Assembly: GCF_000715075.1 (NCBI RefSeq)
Contig: NC_134082.1
Location: forward strand, 100,852,399-100,916,398
Length of the DNA: 64,000 nt
Source of the DNA: Nicotiana tabacum
Taxonomy: Eukaryota > Streptophyta > Magnoliopsida > Solanales > Solanaceae
Direction: 5' to 3'
Shown here: piece by piece, positions 10,551 to 20,486 of the stretch
Numbering within the stretch: the stretch's first letter is position 1
Layout of the letters: each line of letters starts with the position of its first letter
Notes under the pieces: generated by a model
Databases searched by the model: none
Told to the model about the DNA's origin: nothing
The model's input: the letters and a program-made list of their open reading frames with translations, nothing else
Position numbers and translations under genes: made by a program

Positions 10551-11356
10551 CGATTCTCCGGCGTGAGCACAACGAAGACAAATTCAAGATGAGCATTTGC
10601 GGCAGATTTTGAGAATTAGACAGATCAGGTGTCCAGTCCAAAATACATGTCATCATTCATTGAAGTCGGCACATACCTCCAAATAAGTCTCCATATTCCT
10701 TTCCCCGAAAGGGACACCTTTTGTTTAAGCATAGTTCTTTTTTGCTTCCAATTATTATTATATTTTTACCCATAATTTTTCTTTGAGTCCCTTTCGGTCT
10801 AATCCTGTATCAAAATCGAAGCAAAGAAAGGGCTGCAAAACTGGATACAGTTTCCCTGTAATGTCAAGCACAATTTGGGGCATATATGGCATTGACGAAG
10901 GCACAAATCCATCTATGATCTCATTTGATAAGGCGAACAAAGTGTCTCAAAGAAACTGAAAAGGTTGTCTAAGCAAAACATGCTTCATAAGAAAAATTGA
11001 TAAGCACTACGGACACAAACTGATACTGGGTGCAAGACGACTGAGCTTGATTTTAAAGAAAAAATAGCCTTGCCTTAGAGACAAGGGTAGTGGTACCATG
11101 GACATCTCGGTACCACGCTGACAGAATAGGTTCTTCGACAGCAGTGGCCGTGAACCAAGCTACTCAGGGCATCAAGGCCACAAACCAACCACCACTTTGA
11201 AAACTCACAAATTTTTCTTTGTTTGAAGCAGGAACAAAGCATGCAGAATGGTGATTCTAAAAGAACGAATGTCACCAAACGTAAGTTCCTTAAAATCTCC
11301 ATTTTTCTTTTACTTTTGGCATACGTCACTATTGTTCCCACCTCCTATTTTTATTT

Positions 11357-12602
11357 AGCTTAACCCAGGTAGAACCTTTTCGCCTAGGGGGATCCAGCTC
11401 ATAGTTCCGGGTAGAAATACTCTTCGCTCAGGTTATTTTTACGTAGCTTAACCTAGGTAGAACCTTTTGGCCTAGGGGGATCCAGCTCATATTTCCGGGT
11501 AGAAGTACTCTTCCCTCAGGTTTTTGTACGTAGCTTAACCCAGGTAGAACCTTTTGGCCTAGGGGGATCCAGCTCATATTTCCGGGTAGAAGTACTCTTC
11601 GCTCAGGTTATTTTTACGTAGCTTAACCCAGGTAGAACCTTTTCGCCTGGGGGATCCAACTCATATTTTCAGGTAGAAGTACTCTTCATTCAGGTTGTTC
11701 TACATTAGCTTAACCCAGGTAGAACCTTTTCGCGTAGGGGATCCAGCTCATAGTTCCGGGTAGAAGTACTCTTCGCTCATGTTACTTTTACGTAGCTTAA
11801 CCCAGGTAGAACCTTTTCGCCTAAGGGAATCCAGCTCATAGCTCCAGGTAGAATTACTCTTCGCTCAGGTTATTTTTACGTAGCTTAACCCAGGTAGAAT
11901 CTTTTCGCCTAGGGGTATCCAGCTCATATTTTTGGGTAGAAGTACTCTTCGCTCAGGTTGTTTTACATTAGCTTAACCCAGGTAGAACCTTTTCGCCTAG
12001 GGGGATCCAGCTCATAGTTCTGGGTAGAAGTACTCTTCGCTCAGGTTGTTTTACATAGCTTAACCCAGGTAGAACTTTTTCGCCTAGGGGGATCCAGCTC
12101 ATATTTCCGGTTAGAAGTATTCTTCGCTCAGGTTGTTTTTACATTAGCTTAACCCAGGTAGATCCTTTTCGCCTAGGGGGATCCAGCTCATAGTTCTGGG
12201 TAGAAGTACTCTTCGCTCAGGTTGTTTTTACATTAGCTTAACCCAGGTATAACCTTTTCGCCTAGGGGGATCCAGCTCATATTTTCGGGTAGAAGTACTC
12301 TTCGCTCAGGTTGTTTTACATTAGCTTAACCCAGGTAGAACCTTTTCACCTAGGGGGATCCAGCTCATAGTTCAGATTATTTTTATGTAGCTTAACCCAG
12401 GTAGAACCTTTTTCGCCTAGGGGGATCCAACTCATAGTTCCGGGTAGAAGTACTCTTCGCTCAGGTTGTTTTATATTAGCTTAACCCATGTAGAACCTTT
12501 TTGCCTAGGGAGATCTGGCTCATAGTTTTCGGGTATAAGTACTCTTCGCCCAGATTTGCTTTCGTTACTTTAACCCAGGTAGAACTTTATCACCCAGGGG
12601 GA
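11357..12602 (+). repeat. 88-bp tandem array, about 14 units
   Basis: Units begin at agcttaacccaggtagaa and run through cctagggggatccagctcat, gggtagaagtactcttc and gctcaggtt. Starts: 11357, 11445, 11532, 11620, 11707, 11794, 11882, 11970, 12057, 12146, 12235, 12323, 12389, 12478 and a last partial at 12567. Spacing is 87-89 bp except one unit of 66 bp (12323-12388), which lost about 22 bp. Most units carry a GGATCC site. Confidence 0.95.
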
Positions 12603-12620
12603 TTCAACATTTTTTTTTTT

Positions 12621-12782
12621 GGTTAGTAATACAGGGTGCCAACCCCTGGTTACATTTCCTTTTCAATAAAGCATGGCACCAACCCCTTGTTACATTTCCT
12701 TTTCAGTAATACAGGGTGCCAACCCCTGGTTACATTTCCTTTTCAGTAACACATGGCACCAACCCCGGATTACATTTCCTTT
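12621..12782 (+). repeat. 40-bp tandem array of four units with an 80-bp higher-order period
   Basis: Units at 12621, 12661, 12701 and 12741 share aaccccN4-5tacatttccttt. Units 1 and 3 carry acagggtgccaacccctggt. Units 2 and 4 carry [ga]catggcaccaacccc. This alternation gives a dimeric 80-bp period. It follows the 88-bp array after a T-run. Confidence 0.9.
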
Positions 12783-13611
12783 ACCAGTATAGGGTACACT
12801 AATCCCTAGCTAAGCTTTCCAACATAGGGTCCTCACTCCCTAGTAGACTTTTAGTATAGATATAGGGCCCACTCCCCAATCCCTTTTTCTCAAGGATACA
12901 CAATCCTGATTTTATTGCTTTAAATAAAGAAGTAGTTTAGAATTTTGTTACAATAACTCACAAAATTTTCCTAGTGAAAACTGGGGCAGAAAAATTTCGT
13001 TCGTTTGTTTGCTTTGGTGTCTGAGCAGGTTTTACCTCGAGGCACAGGGTTCGAGATGCCCAAAGAATGAGTCTCAATCCAGAATAAAGAAAAAGGAAAA
13101 GAAGTGAATCCAAAGTGCAGAAGCGAAGGAAAGATATGGATTGCTCAAGACATAGTTGAAGTCACAAGCTCTGCATGTTCCGTTTTGATCTGAAAAGCCG
13201 AAGAAGAATGAACCAGCGGTTGAAGCTAACGAGCATCAAGATTCAGATCAGAGTCTGCAGGAAGAACCATCCAAGACTCAAGATCAAGCTTCAGAAGACT
13301 CATAGATAAGAATCTTGTAACTCATAGTTGATAGGCTTGTTCAGTTTTTTTTATGTAATAACAGACTTACGGACCAGAGCCTCGACGGAACCTCACTCGA
13401 CTTTTCAACTCATCATTCCACAGTTCTCCTTGAACTACACGCGGCCTGATTCCCCTATAACCCGGGATATGTAGGTTGTCCAAAACCAAGAGTCAGTTGC
13501 ACCCTTTCTCTTTTCTCTTATCCTTATTTCTTCTCTTTTGAATAAAGATATGTTCAAAAATTAGTTACATGGCTCACCTTATCTTTGCTCGAAAACTCTT
13601 CATGTTTCCAA

Positions 13612-13628
13612 GCAAAGAGGGGCAGCTC
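13612..13628 (+). other. Polypurine tract of the Tat element
   Basis: caaagaggggcagctc directly precedes TGAGCACC. This is the usual PPT-LTR junction of Tat elements. Confidence 0.6.
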
Positions 13629-14150
13629 TGAGCACCTAATTTTTGACAATATTTAATTTTTTGTCACTTCTTCTATGTAAATATTTTAGGGGTTTTAACC
13701 TACAATTTTTAACTTTGTTACACTTTTTATTATAGGGTAAAAATACAAAATTTTAAAAGGTGAATTATTACTATTACTATTATTTTATTTTTTATTTTTA
13801 TTTTTAAAATAATAAAAAAATCCGAAAAATATTTAAATTTTTTTTTAATTTTCGGGTGAGATATAAAAAATAAGAAAAAGGTAAGTATGGAATAAAAAAC
13901 ATAAAAGTAAAAGTGGGTGGAATTCTCTTTTAAAAAGTAAAAGAAAGTGGAAAATTAAAAGTAAAGTTTTGTGAAAATTTTAAAAAAATAAAAGGTAAAG
14001 AAAGTTGGAATTAAAAAATAAATATAAAGGTAGCTGAAAATTTAAAAAAATTAAAGTAAAAGAAAGTAGAATTTTTATAAGAAAAGCAAAAGAAAGTGGA
14101 TTGTTTTTTTAAAGAAAAGTAAAATAAGTGGAATCCTCTTTATTTATGTA
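13629..14150 (+). repeat. Start of the Tat 3' LTR (end not found)
   Basis: The LTR begins TGAGCACCTAATTTTTGAC. The following sequence is A/T-rich with repeated words such as aaagtaaaagaaagt(t)gga, common in LTRs of this lineage. With the 5' LTR missing there is no second copy to define the end. The similarity of style fades after about 14150. Confidence 0.5.
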
Positions 14151-15735
14151 TTTAGTGCCGTAATTAGAGGAGTTGTTAAACGTCGAATAGACAAATGATA
14201 TATATTTTTTCCAACTTCATCAAAAGATGTCAATGGAGGCAAAGTGCATTTCCATTTTTTAGTGATTAAAGTATACCAGATAAATTATTTTTTTCAGCTA
14301 CATAGTTTACCTAAAATCTAAATGTTAGATATTGGTTCTGATCTTAAATGAGGATCGATTTCTTAATTAGTGGAAATATTGATGTTTGAAGGACGAAAGC
14401 AAGAGCCTAAATTGGTCACCTATTCATTACTTACTTCAGTGGCTTACGTTAATCACCATTTCTAAGGAAGTTGCAATCTTGTTATGACTCTCGCTTTACT
14501 TGACACTTGTAGGTTGTAATACGCTTTTAATTTCGTAATTCTTTGTTTTTATTTCTTACTGCGCATACAAAAATTAACCTCCCAAGATATAGAACTGAGA
14601 GGCTCCTTTCCCTTTTCGGTTATTTTATGTAATAATTTGGGATACCTTTATTTTTAACTGCTGTGATTATTATATTGCCATCGACTAATATCTTTAGTAT
14701 GTTAAAAAGACACATTCATTTTACAAATATCAGTGGAAAAAAATACTGATGTGATATGTAATTAGTTTGACGAGAAAATATCACATCAGAGTTTAAAATT
14801 AATTAAAATTATTAAAACTTGTGAAAATTAATAGTGTATAGTAATATAATACGTAATATAGTAAGCATCAAATATTTGATTATGGTATAAAATTTAAATT
14901 TCGATAGAGGCACAATGGAAATATAAAAGCTCTTTCTTTAAAATTATTTCCTGGAATCTCCCAATTTTCCAACATCGAGGGAATATTAGGCGAAGAAATT
15001 TCTTTTTCTTAAACAATATTTTCCTTGATATCGCACAATGTTTGGTCGTCCGAATGCTTGAATATATAGGATCTAAATTTAAGCTTATTAAGGAGGCGCG
15101 AGAGGTTGGTATTGGAGGGCCTTAGGAGAGGTAGAGGTAGGGCCAGAGGCAGCTCAATAGTCTTAGAGGCTTAAAGCCAAGACGTAATAAAATACCTTAA
15201 ACTTGTTTAATAATTTTAGATATTTTTGTTGAAGTTTATTCTTTTTACTTTTTGAGATGCAATTTCATCTTGACGATGTAACTAACCCCTTTAATCTTTG
15301 TTGAAAGATTACTAACATTTGATAAGATTTTATTAAGTTTAATCTTTATTTTTTTTTTTACATGACCGTCAACGTAACTCGCTATATAGCATTGCCTCCT
15401 AAAGTAATAATCATGTAGAAATTTGTATTTATAATGATGATAAATATTTTACGATCTAATTAGCTTGAAGCATGTCTATAGAAATCTTGAAAGAAAATAT
15501 CTTACAAAGTTAGAACTGTAAATAAAATTTATTCAAGTTGGAGTAAGAAGAACTAGAAAGTAACTACATATTTAATTGTCATTCACTTTCATTTGAATTT
15601 TCTCAACCAACTCCAAAAAAAGACTACATAAAATATAAAACTATGTTATTAACGATTGGTGGCAAAGTAGCAACAGATGGTTGAAAAAATTTCTTATTAT
15701 TATTTAATAATAAATATAATAAATATTCAAATTAC
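14151..15735. other. AT-rich intergenic DNA, no gene seen
   Basis: There are no long frames and no recognised domain. The part up to about 15050 could still be LTR. A short purine-rich block (gagaggtagaggtagggccagag) lies at 15120-15150. I see no terminal repeats. Confidence 0.4.
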
Positions 15736-16263
15736 ATATAAAAAGAGTAGCTTTTGGGGCCTCTAACTGTGTGAGGCTTAAAGTGGCCGCTTTAGTGGCT
15801 TGGGAGTTAAGCTGCCTCTGAGGTAGGCCGAAGAAGAGTTGGGGTGAGGTGATTAGGCATGACATGGCGCAGCTACAACTGACCGAGGACATGACCCGTA
15901 ATAGGAAGGTGCAGATATCGAAGATTAGGATAGTAGGTTAGGTAGTCTAGATTATTCATACCGATAGTGTTAGTACGTACTCTCACATTTGGTTGATAGT
16001 AGGCTTATTTGAATACCTATTTTTTTTTTATTCTTTTTTTACTATCTTGTTGTGTATGCTGCTTTTATATGTTTTTTCGGTGTTGTCCCGTCTTGTTTCT
16101 TGTTATTATTGTTGTACATATGCTTGCCTGAGCCGAGAGTCTATTGGAAATAGCTTCTCTACCTCCACAAAGGTAGAGGTAAGGTCTGCATACACACTAT
16201 CCTTCCTAGACCTCACTATGTGAGATTATACTGAGTATGTTGGTGGTGGTGGTGTTGTTGTTA
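15736..16263 (+). mobile_element. 3' end of a non-LTR retrotransposon (RTE / TS-SINE type tail)
   Basis: The stretch gaggtaaggtctgcatacac followed by a ctagacctcac...gtgagattatactg stem and a (ttg/gtg)n tail at 16240-16263 is the characteristic 3' end shared by Solanaceae RTE-type LINEs and TS SINEs. Upstream sequence (gtgaggtgattaggcatgacatgg and ccgaggacatgacccgtaat) matches the region before this tail in LINE copies as I know them. No open frame survives, so it is a 5'-truncated copy. Confidence 0.6.
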
Positions 16264-16388
16264 GGATGTGTAAATGCTAGTACTGTAATAAATTAAAGAA
16301 GTAATTACTGAATGTAATATTGAAATTCCCATTATTTCCGAAGCAAAAGTACTATATATTTCCGAAATGTGCAATTCATATCGTCTTA

Positions 16389-16729
16389 TAGCCCGTTTGG
16401 CCAAGCTGCAAAAATCAGCTTATTTTGACAAGTGTTTTTTTTCAAAAGTGTTTTTCTCAAAATTACTTTTGGTGAGAAGCAGTTCGTGTTTGACTAATTA
16501 GTTTGAAAAGCACTTCTGAGCAGTAATTAGTGTTTGGTCAAACTTTAAAAAACTGTTTCTAAGTGTATTTTTCTCAAAAGTGCTTTTGGAGATAAGCTAC
16601 TTTTTTCTGCTTCTCCTCAAAAGTACTTTTTTCCTTCCAAAAGCTTGGCCAAATACCTCAATTTTTGGCCAAAAATACTTTTGGCAAAAAAACATTTTTA
16701 GTCAAAAAAAAACTTGGCTAAACAGGCTA
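16389..16729. mobile_element. 341-bp MITE with TTA target duplication
   Basis: The left end TAGCCCGTTTGGCCAAGCT and the right end AACTTGGCTAAACAGGCTA are imperfect inverted repeats. TTA flanks both sides (16386-16388 and 16730-16732), which fits PIF/Harbinger (Tourist) elements. If the outer TA is counted as duplication, a Stowaway reading is possible. The interior is a set of subterminal inverted words (aaaagtgcttttgg, caaaagtactttt). No coding. Confidence 0.75.
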
Positions 16730-16959
16730 TTAATCTTGTATATATCTGGCGTTTGACCAATAACAAATTCCCGACCCCAAGTGGATATCGTTGTCTTTTT
16801 GGGAACATTGGGGAAATAGTGAAAATTAGAAAAAATGGAAAACGAAGATGGACCCTGAAAAGTGTTTTATTGTGCTATGATGTTGCTTTACTTTTTTTTA
16901 CCAAAAATAACGTTAAAATCTCTCTCCATAACTAAAAAGAAAATACTCTTTTTTGGTAG

Positions 16960-17215
16960 AAAAAGAAAGTACTCTTTCTACAACATGAAAATAAAGTACT
17001 CATTTTATTGAAATAAAAAAAATATCTTTTCTACATCATGAAAAGAAAATACTCATTTTGTTGAAATGAAAGAAAATACTTTTCTACATGAAAAAAAGTA
17101 TTTTTTTTTGTTAAAATAAAAAAATACTTTTTTATATCATGAAAAAAAAATACTCACTTGTTGAAATGAAAAAAAAATCTATCTACAACATGAAAAGAAA
17201 ATACTATTAATAATA
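16960..17215. repeat. Degenerate tandem repeat of about 50 bp, five units
   Basis: Units starting with cta(c/t)a(t/a)catgaaaa at 16978, 17031, 17084, 17133 and 17183 contain aaaatactcattttgttgaaat. Spacing is 49-53 bp. Very A-rich. Confidence 0.65.
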
Positions 17216-17224
17216 TTTTTATTT

Positions 17225-17292
17225 AGGATGGGGTGGATAGGTGGGGGTGGGACAGAGGTTGGGCGGGTGGGGAGGGGTTGGTGGGGATGGAA
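17225..17292 (+). other. G-rich block with G-quadruplex potential
   Basis: Successive runs ggggtgg, gggggtggg, gggcgggtggggaggggttgg and ggggatgg occur in under 70 bp on the plus strand. At least six runs of three or more G have short loops. It lies between the A-rich tandem repeat and an AT-rich segment with inverted gaaaatatttttc words (17325-17425). Confidence 0.6.
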
Positions 17293-17761
17293 AATTGGGT
17301 AGGGAAGGTTGAGAAGGAGTTTTGGAAAATATTTTTCCTTCTCTTGATAGGAAAAATGTTTTTCCAAAACATTTAAACCAACCAAACATGGAAAAATTGA
17401 AAAATATTTTCCGGAAAATGTTTTGTTAGCAAACACACCCTAAGTGATAGATTTTGGGAACATTGAACCCAAAAGACTTGCAAATTGAATTTCAGTGAAA
17501 GGAATAGCACGTAAAAGGTTGACCCCGGTTCAATAGTGAAGTTAACTATAGACTCATATGAATCTTTAGCAGATTAATTACAACTAATCTATTTTAGTCA
17601 CTGGATGTAAACGAAACTTCTTCACTTTGCCCCGTCTCACACACATGAAAATCAATTATGGTTTCCATTTGTTAACTTGAACTTGGGTTAATTTGCATAA
17701 CATATGGAGTAGTACATATTTCAGTTTTCATAAGAAAAATGTTAAGTTTTTGCTGACTAGC

Positions 17762-18013
17762 TGTAGAAGATAGTGCCAATACACACGGTACTTAGTTAGT
17801 TGGGTCACTTAACTATAGTTAGTTGTTAACTTAACCATGGTTAGTCAATTGTATATAAATACTTGTATTACACATTGTAAATGTAAGAGAAAAAAATTAT
17901 TTTCTTCTGCAACTCTATTACAGTTCTATCTCCCCTACTTCTATTTTCTCTTTTGTTCTCTCGATCAATCTCACACACACACATTGAATTAGCGTTCATT
18001 ACAAAATTCAACA
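17762..18013 (+). repeat. 5' LTR of the copia element
   Basis: 252 bp, TGTAGAAG to TTCAACA. A TATA box (gtatataaat, 17851-17860) sits in the middle, so transcription should start about 30 bp downstream. The direct repeat ttagttagttgggtcactta and a (ca)n stretch near the end are shared with the 3' copy. Confidence 0.97.
17851..17860 (+). promoter_or_regulatory. TATA box of the copia LTR
   Basis: gtatataaat lies about 90 bp from the LTR start and is preserved in the 3' LTR. No other promoter element can be supported. Confidence 0.55.
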
Positions 18014-18025
18014 TGGTATCAGAGC
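18014..18025 (+). other. Primer binding site (initiator tRNA-Met)
   Basis: TGGTATCAGAGC directly follows the 5' LTR end without a spacer. This is the standard minus-strand primer site of plant copia and gypsy elements. Confidence 0.95.
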
Positions 18026-18125
18026 TTCTAATTGAGAGAATTTAGGGATTTTCTTCGGCAATTCAGAAAGGAAATCGAGAAATTCTTCATTTTCGAAGTT
18101 CAATTGAAAACCTAATTTTGCAATT

Positions 18126-19290
18126 ATGGTGAATTCTACTGCTGAATCTAGCTCTAACACAATTGATCACAATCATCTGTTGTATCTACAGCCATCGAAT
18201 TCGCCGGGAGTGGTACAAACCGGAATATTGCTCATCGGAATGGAAAATTACAGCATTTGGAGTCGAGTGATGTTGCTGGCGCTGGAATGCAAAAATAAGC
18301 TCGAATTTATCGACGGCACTGTTCGTCGAGATACTATTGGCAAGGATCTGGAAAAACAATGGGATCGTTGCAATGCTTTGGTGAAATCATGGATTACGAG
18401 CAATGTAAGCAAGGAGCTTCTTAGCGGTATACTCTTTCGTCCTGATGCTTATTCTGATTGGAATGATTTAAAGGAGAAATTTGATATGGTTAATCTTACT
18501 AGAAGTTATCATCTTCATAAGGAGGTTTCTACATTGACTCAAGGTGTTTCACCTGTCTCTGTTTATTACTCAAAATTGAAAGATCTTTGGGATGAAACTG
18601 ATTATATCATGCCTGTGCCTTCCTGTTGTGATAAGTCCAAGGACTTTGTTACTCATCTGACAAATCAAAGGTTATTGAAATTTCTAATGGGCCTAAACGA
18701 TGGTTATAGTCAAGCTCGCAGTCAAATTCTAATGATGTCTCCAACACCATCTGTAAATCAAGCATTTGCTTTAATTGCTTAGGATGAAAGTCAAAAATTA
18801 GTATCTGGTGGTGGTTATGGGTTAGGTGAACACATTGATCCCACTGCACTCATTACTACTAACATGAGAAGAACTTAGAAACCTAGAAGAAATTTTCCTA
18901 TGTTTTGTGATTTTTGCAACATGAAAGGGCATAACAGGGAAAATTGCTACAAGCTCATGCACTGTGAGTTTTGTAAAATGAAAGATCACCTCAAGGAGAA
19001 CTGTTATAAGATAATAGGTTATCCGGCTGATTTCAAAGGGAAGAAGAAAGCAAATGCAGTCATAAGAGGTAATCATGTAGCTGATCTTGTTCTCAATCAG
19101 CAACAGCAGAATATTGCACAGGGTCATCATGTAGTTAATACTGAACAACAAGGAAATGGACAAGTCTTAGCTCCATTATTCACTACAGAACAGTACAATC
19201 AAATATTAACACTATTGAACAAGTCTCAAGTATCTGAGGCTAGTGCAAATATGGCAGGTAAAAACTTATCTGATAATCTGAATGTACTAA
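18126..19290 (+). pseudogene. Copia gag with two CCHC zinc knuckles
   Basis: ATG at 18126 starts a frame with the copia Gag N-terminal domain (NYSIWSRVMLLALECKNKL; the WD and YY segments near 18580). It runs to TAG 18780-18782, continues in the same frame, meets TAG 18876-18878, then gives two tandem perfect knuckles, CDFCNMKGHNRENC (from 18906) and CEFCKMKDHLKENC (from 18963). The first stop falls where copia Gags have Gln before a DES/EER motif. The second precedes KPRR. Otherwise uninterrupted up to the protease. Confidence 0.9.
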
Positions 19291-20486
19291 GATGGATAGT
19301 AGATACAGGGGCAACAAATCACATGATTAATGATGAATCTGCACTGAAAAATGGTGTGTCAGTAGGAAATTCTGGGAAGGTTCAGCTACCTAATGGAGAA
19401 TCAGCAAGTATCACTCAAGTGGGGGATTATCACTTAGCAGGAGGTGACTTGATTTAGGATGTGCTTTGTGTACCAGATTTTAAGTTTAATCTTCTCTCTG
19501 TGTCCAAACTAATAAAGGCTTTGAGCTGTTGTGCCATGTTTTTTCCCAACTTCTTTGTCTTTCAGGATCTCTTCACTGGGAGGGTGAAGGAGACTGGTAA
19601 GGAAGAAGATGGATTATATGTCCTAAGCTCAAGGAAAATGAAACAGTTTACTGGAGAAGCAAAAGCAATGGCAGTTTCTGGAGAGTTGAATGCAGGTATT
19701 TGGCACAAGAGGTTAGGGCATGTGCCTATGGCAGTAATCAGGAAGATTAATGTTTTTAGAAATAATTCTAGTTTTACAATAAGTCACTGTGACATTTGTC
19801 CTTTAGCTAAACAAACAAGAGTTCCTTTTCCAGTTAGTAGTACTAAGACAAATGATTCTTTTCATCTGGTTCATATGGATGTTTGGGGGCCATACAAGGT
19901 ACCTACTTATAATGGAATGAGATATTTTCTAACAGTGGTTGATGATTTTTCTAGATGGACTTGGATTTTCATGTTGCAACTTAAGTCTGATGTAATTACT
20001 ATACTGAAAGACTTTATAGTGATGGTGTTGAATCAGTTTAACAAGAGGATAAAGATCTTTAGATCAGATAATGGCTCAGAATTCATTAACAGACATTGCA
20101 GCACATGGTTCAAATAGTATGGTATTCTGCATCAGAGTTCTTTTCCATATACCCCACAACAAAATGGGGTGGTAGAAATGAGGCATAGACATATCCTAGA
20201 AACTGCTCGGGCTATCAGATTTCAAGGACATCTACCTCTTAGATTCTGGGGAGACTATGTAGAATCAACAGTCTATGTGCTCAATAGAGTTCCATTATCA
20301 GTGTTGGGGAACAAATCTCCTTTTGAGCTGCTATACAACAAACCACCTAATTTGTCACATATGAGGCTCATTGGCAGTCTATGTTATGCTACTAACTTGG
20401 TTAGAAGAGACAAGTTTGAATCTAGAGCAATCAAGTCAGTGTTGCTAGGTTATGCTTCTACTTAGAAAGGTTATAAACTGTATGAC
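19291..20486 (+). pseudogene. Copia protease and integrase
   Basis: The protease active site WIVDTGATNHM is at 19293-19325. The pre-integrase zinc domain is IWHKRLGHV (about 19700) with CDICPLAKQTR (about 19790). The catalytic core has Asp in LVHMDVWGPY, Asp in IFRSDNGSEF and Glu in TPQQNGVVEM, so all three D,D,E residues are kept. In-frame TAGs lie at 19455-19457, 20115-20117 and 20463-20465. The last reads AST*KGYKLYD, where Gln is the family norm. Confidence 0.9.

Larger units (their letters stand above)
9918..13628 (+). mobile_element. Long 3' untranslated region of the Tat element
   Basis: No gene. The sequence between the integrase stop and the 3' LTR holds three separate tandem arrays (10368-10550, 11357-12602, 12621-12782). 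A phrase like cctgattccgaaaggatacgtaggcagcc near 10092-10125 recurs in altered form near 13449-13475 (cctgattcccctataacccgggatatgtagg). Such long, repeat-bearing 3' regions are known in Tat elements and have been proposed as seeds of satellites. The blocks from 10550 to 11350 and 12800 to 13600 are unique within the window. Confidence 0.7.
4630..14150 (+). mobile_element. 5'-truncated Tat/Ogre-lineage Ty3/gypsy element
   Basis: In order: gag remnant, protease with a G-patch, a noncoding gap, RT, RNase H, a second RNase H, integrase, a 3.7-kb 3' untranslated region with tandem arrays, a purine tract and the start of a 3' LTR. Two RNase H domains, the second of the type carrying FDxSVN and NNMAEYEA, and a very long 3' untranslated region are diagnostic of the Tat lineage. 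The 5' LTR, primer site and N-terminal gag are lost at the junction with element B. The central RT is deleted near 7245. Several stops and frameshifts make it dead. Confidence 0.85.

Noticed and set aside
11357..12602. Centromeric satellite
   Set aside because: The array lies between the integrase and LTR of a Tat element and has only about 14 units, so it is an element-internal repeat.
18126..20486. Functional UAG readthrough in the copia element
   Set aside because: Five stops in one frame plus a +1 frameshift are more than any known readthrough scheme, and the CAG-to-TAG pattern explains them better.
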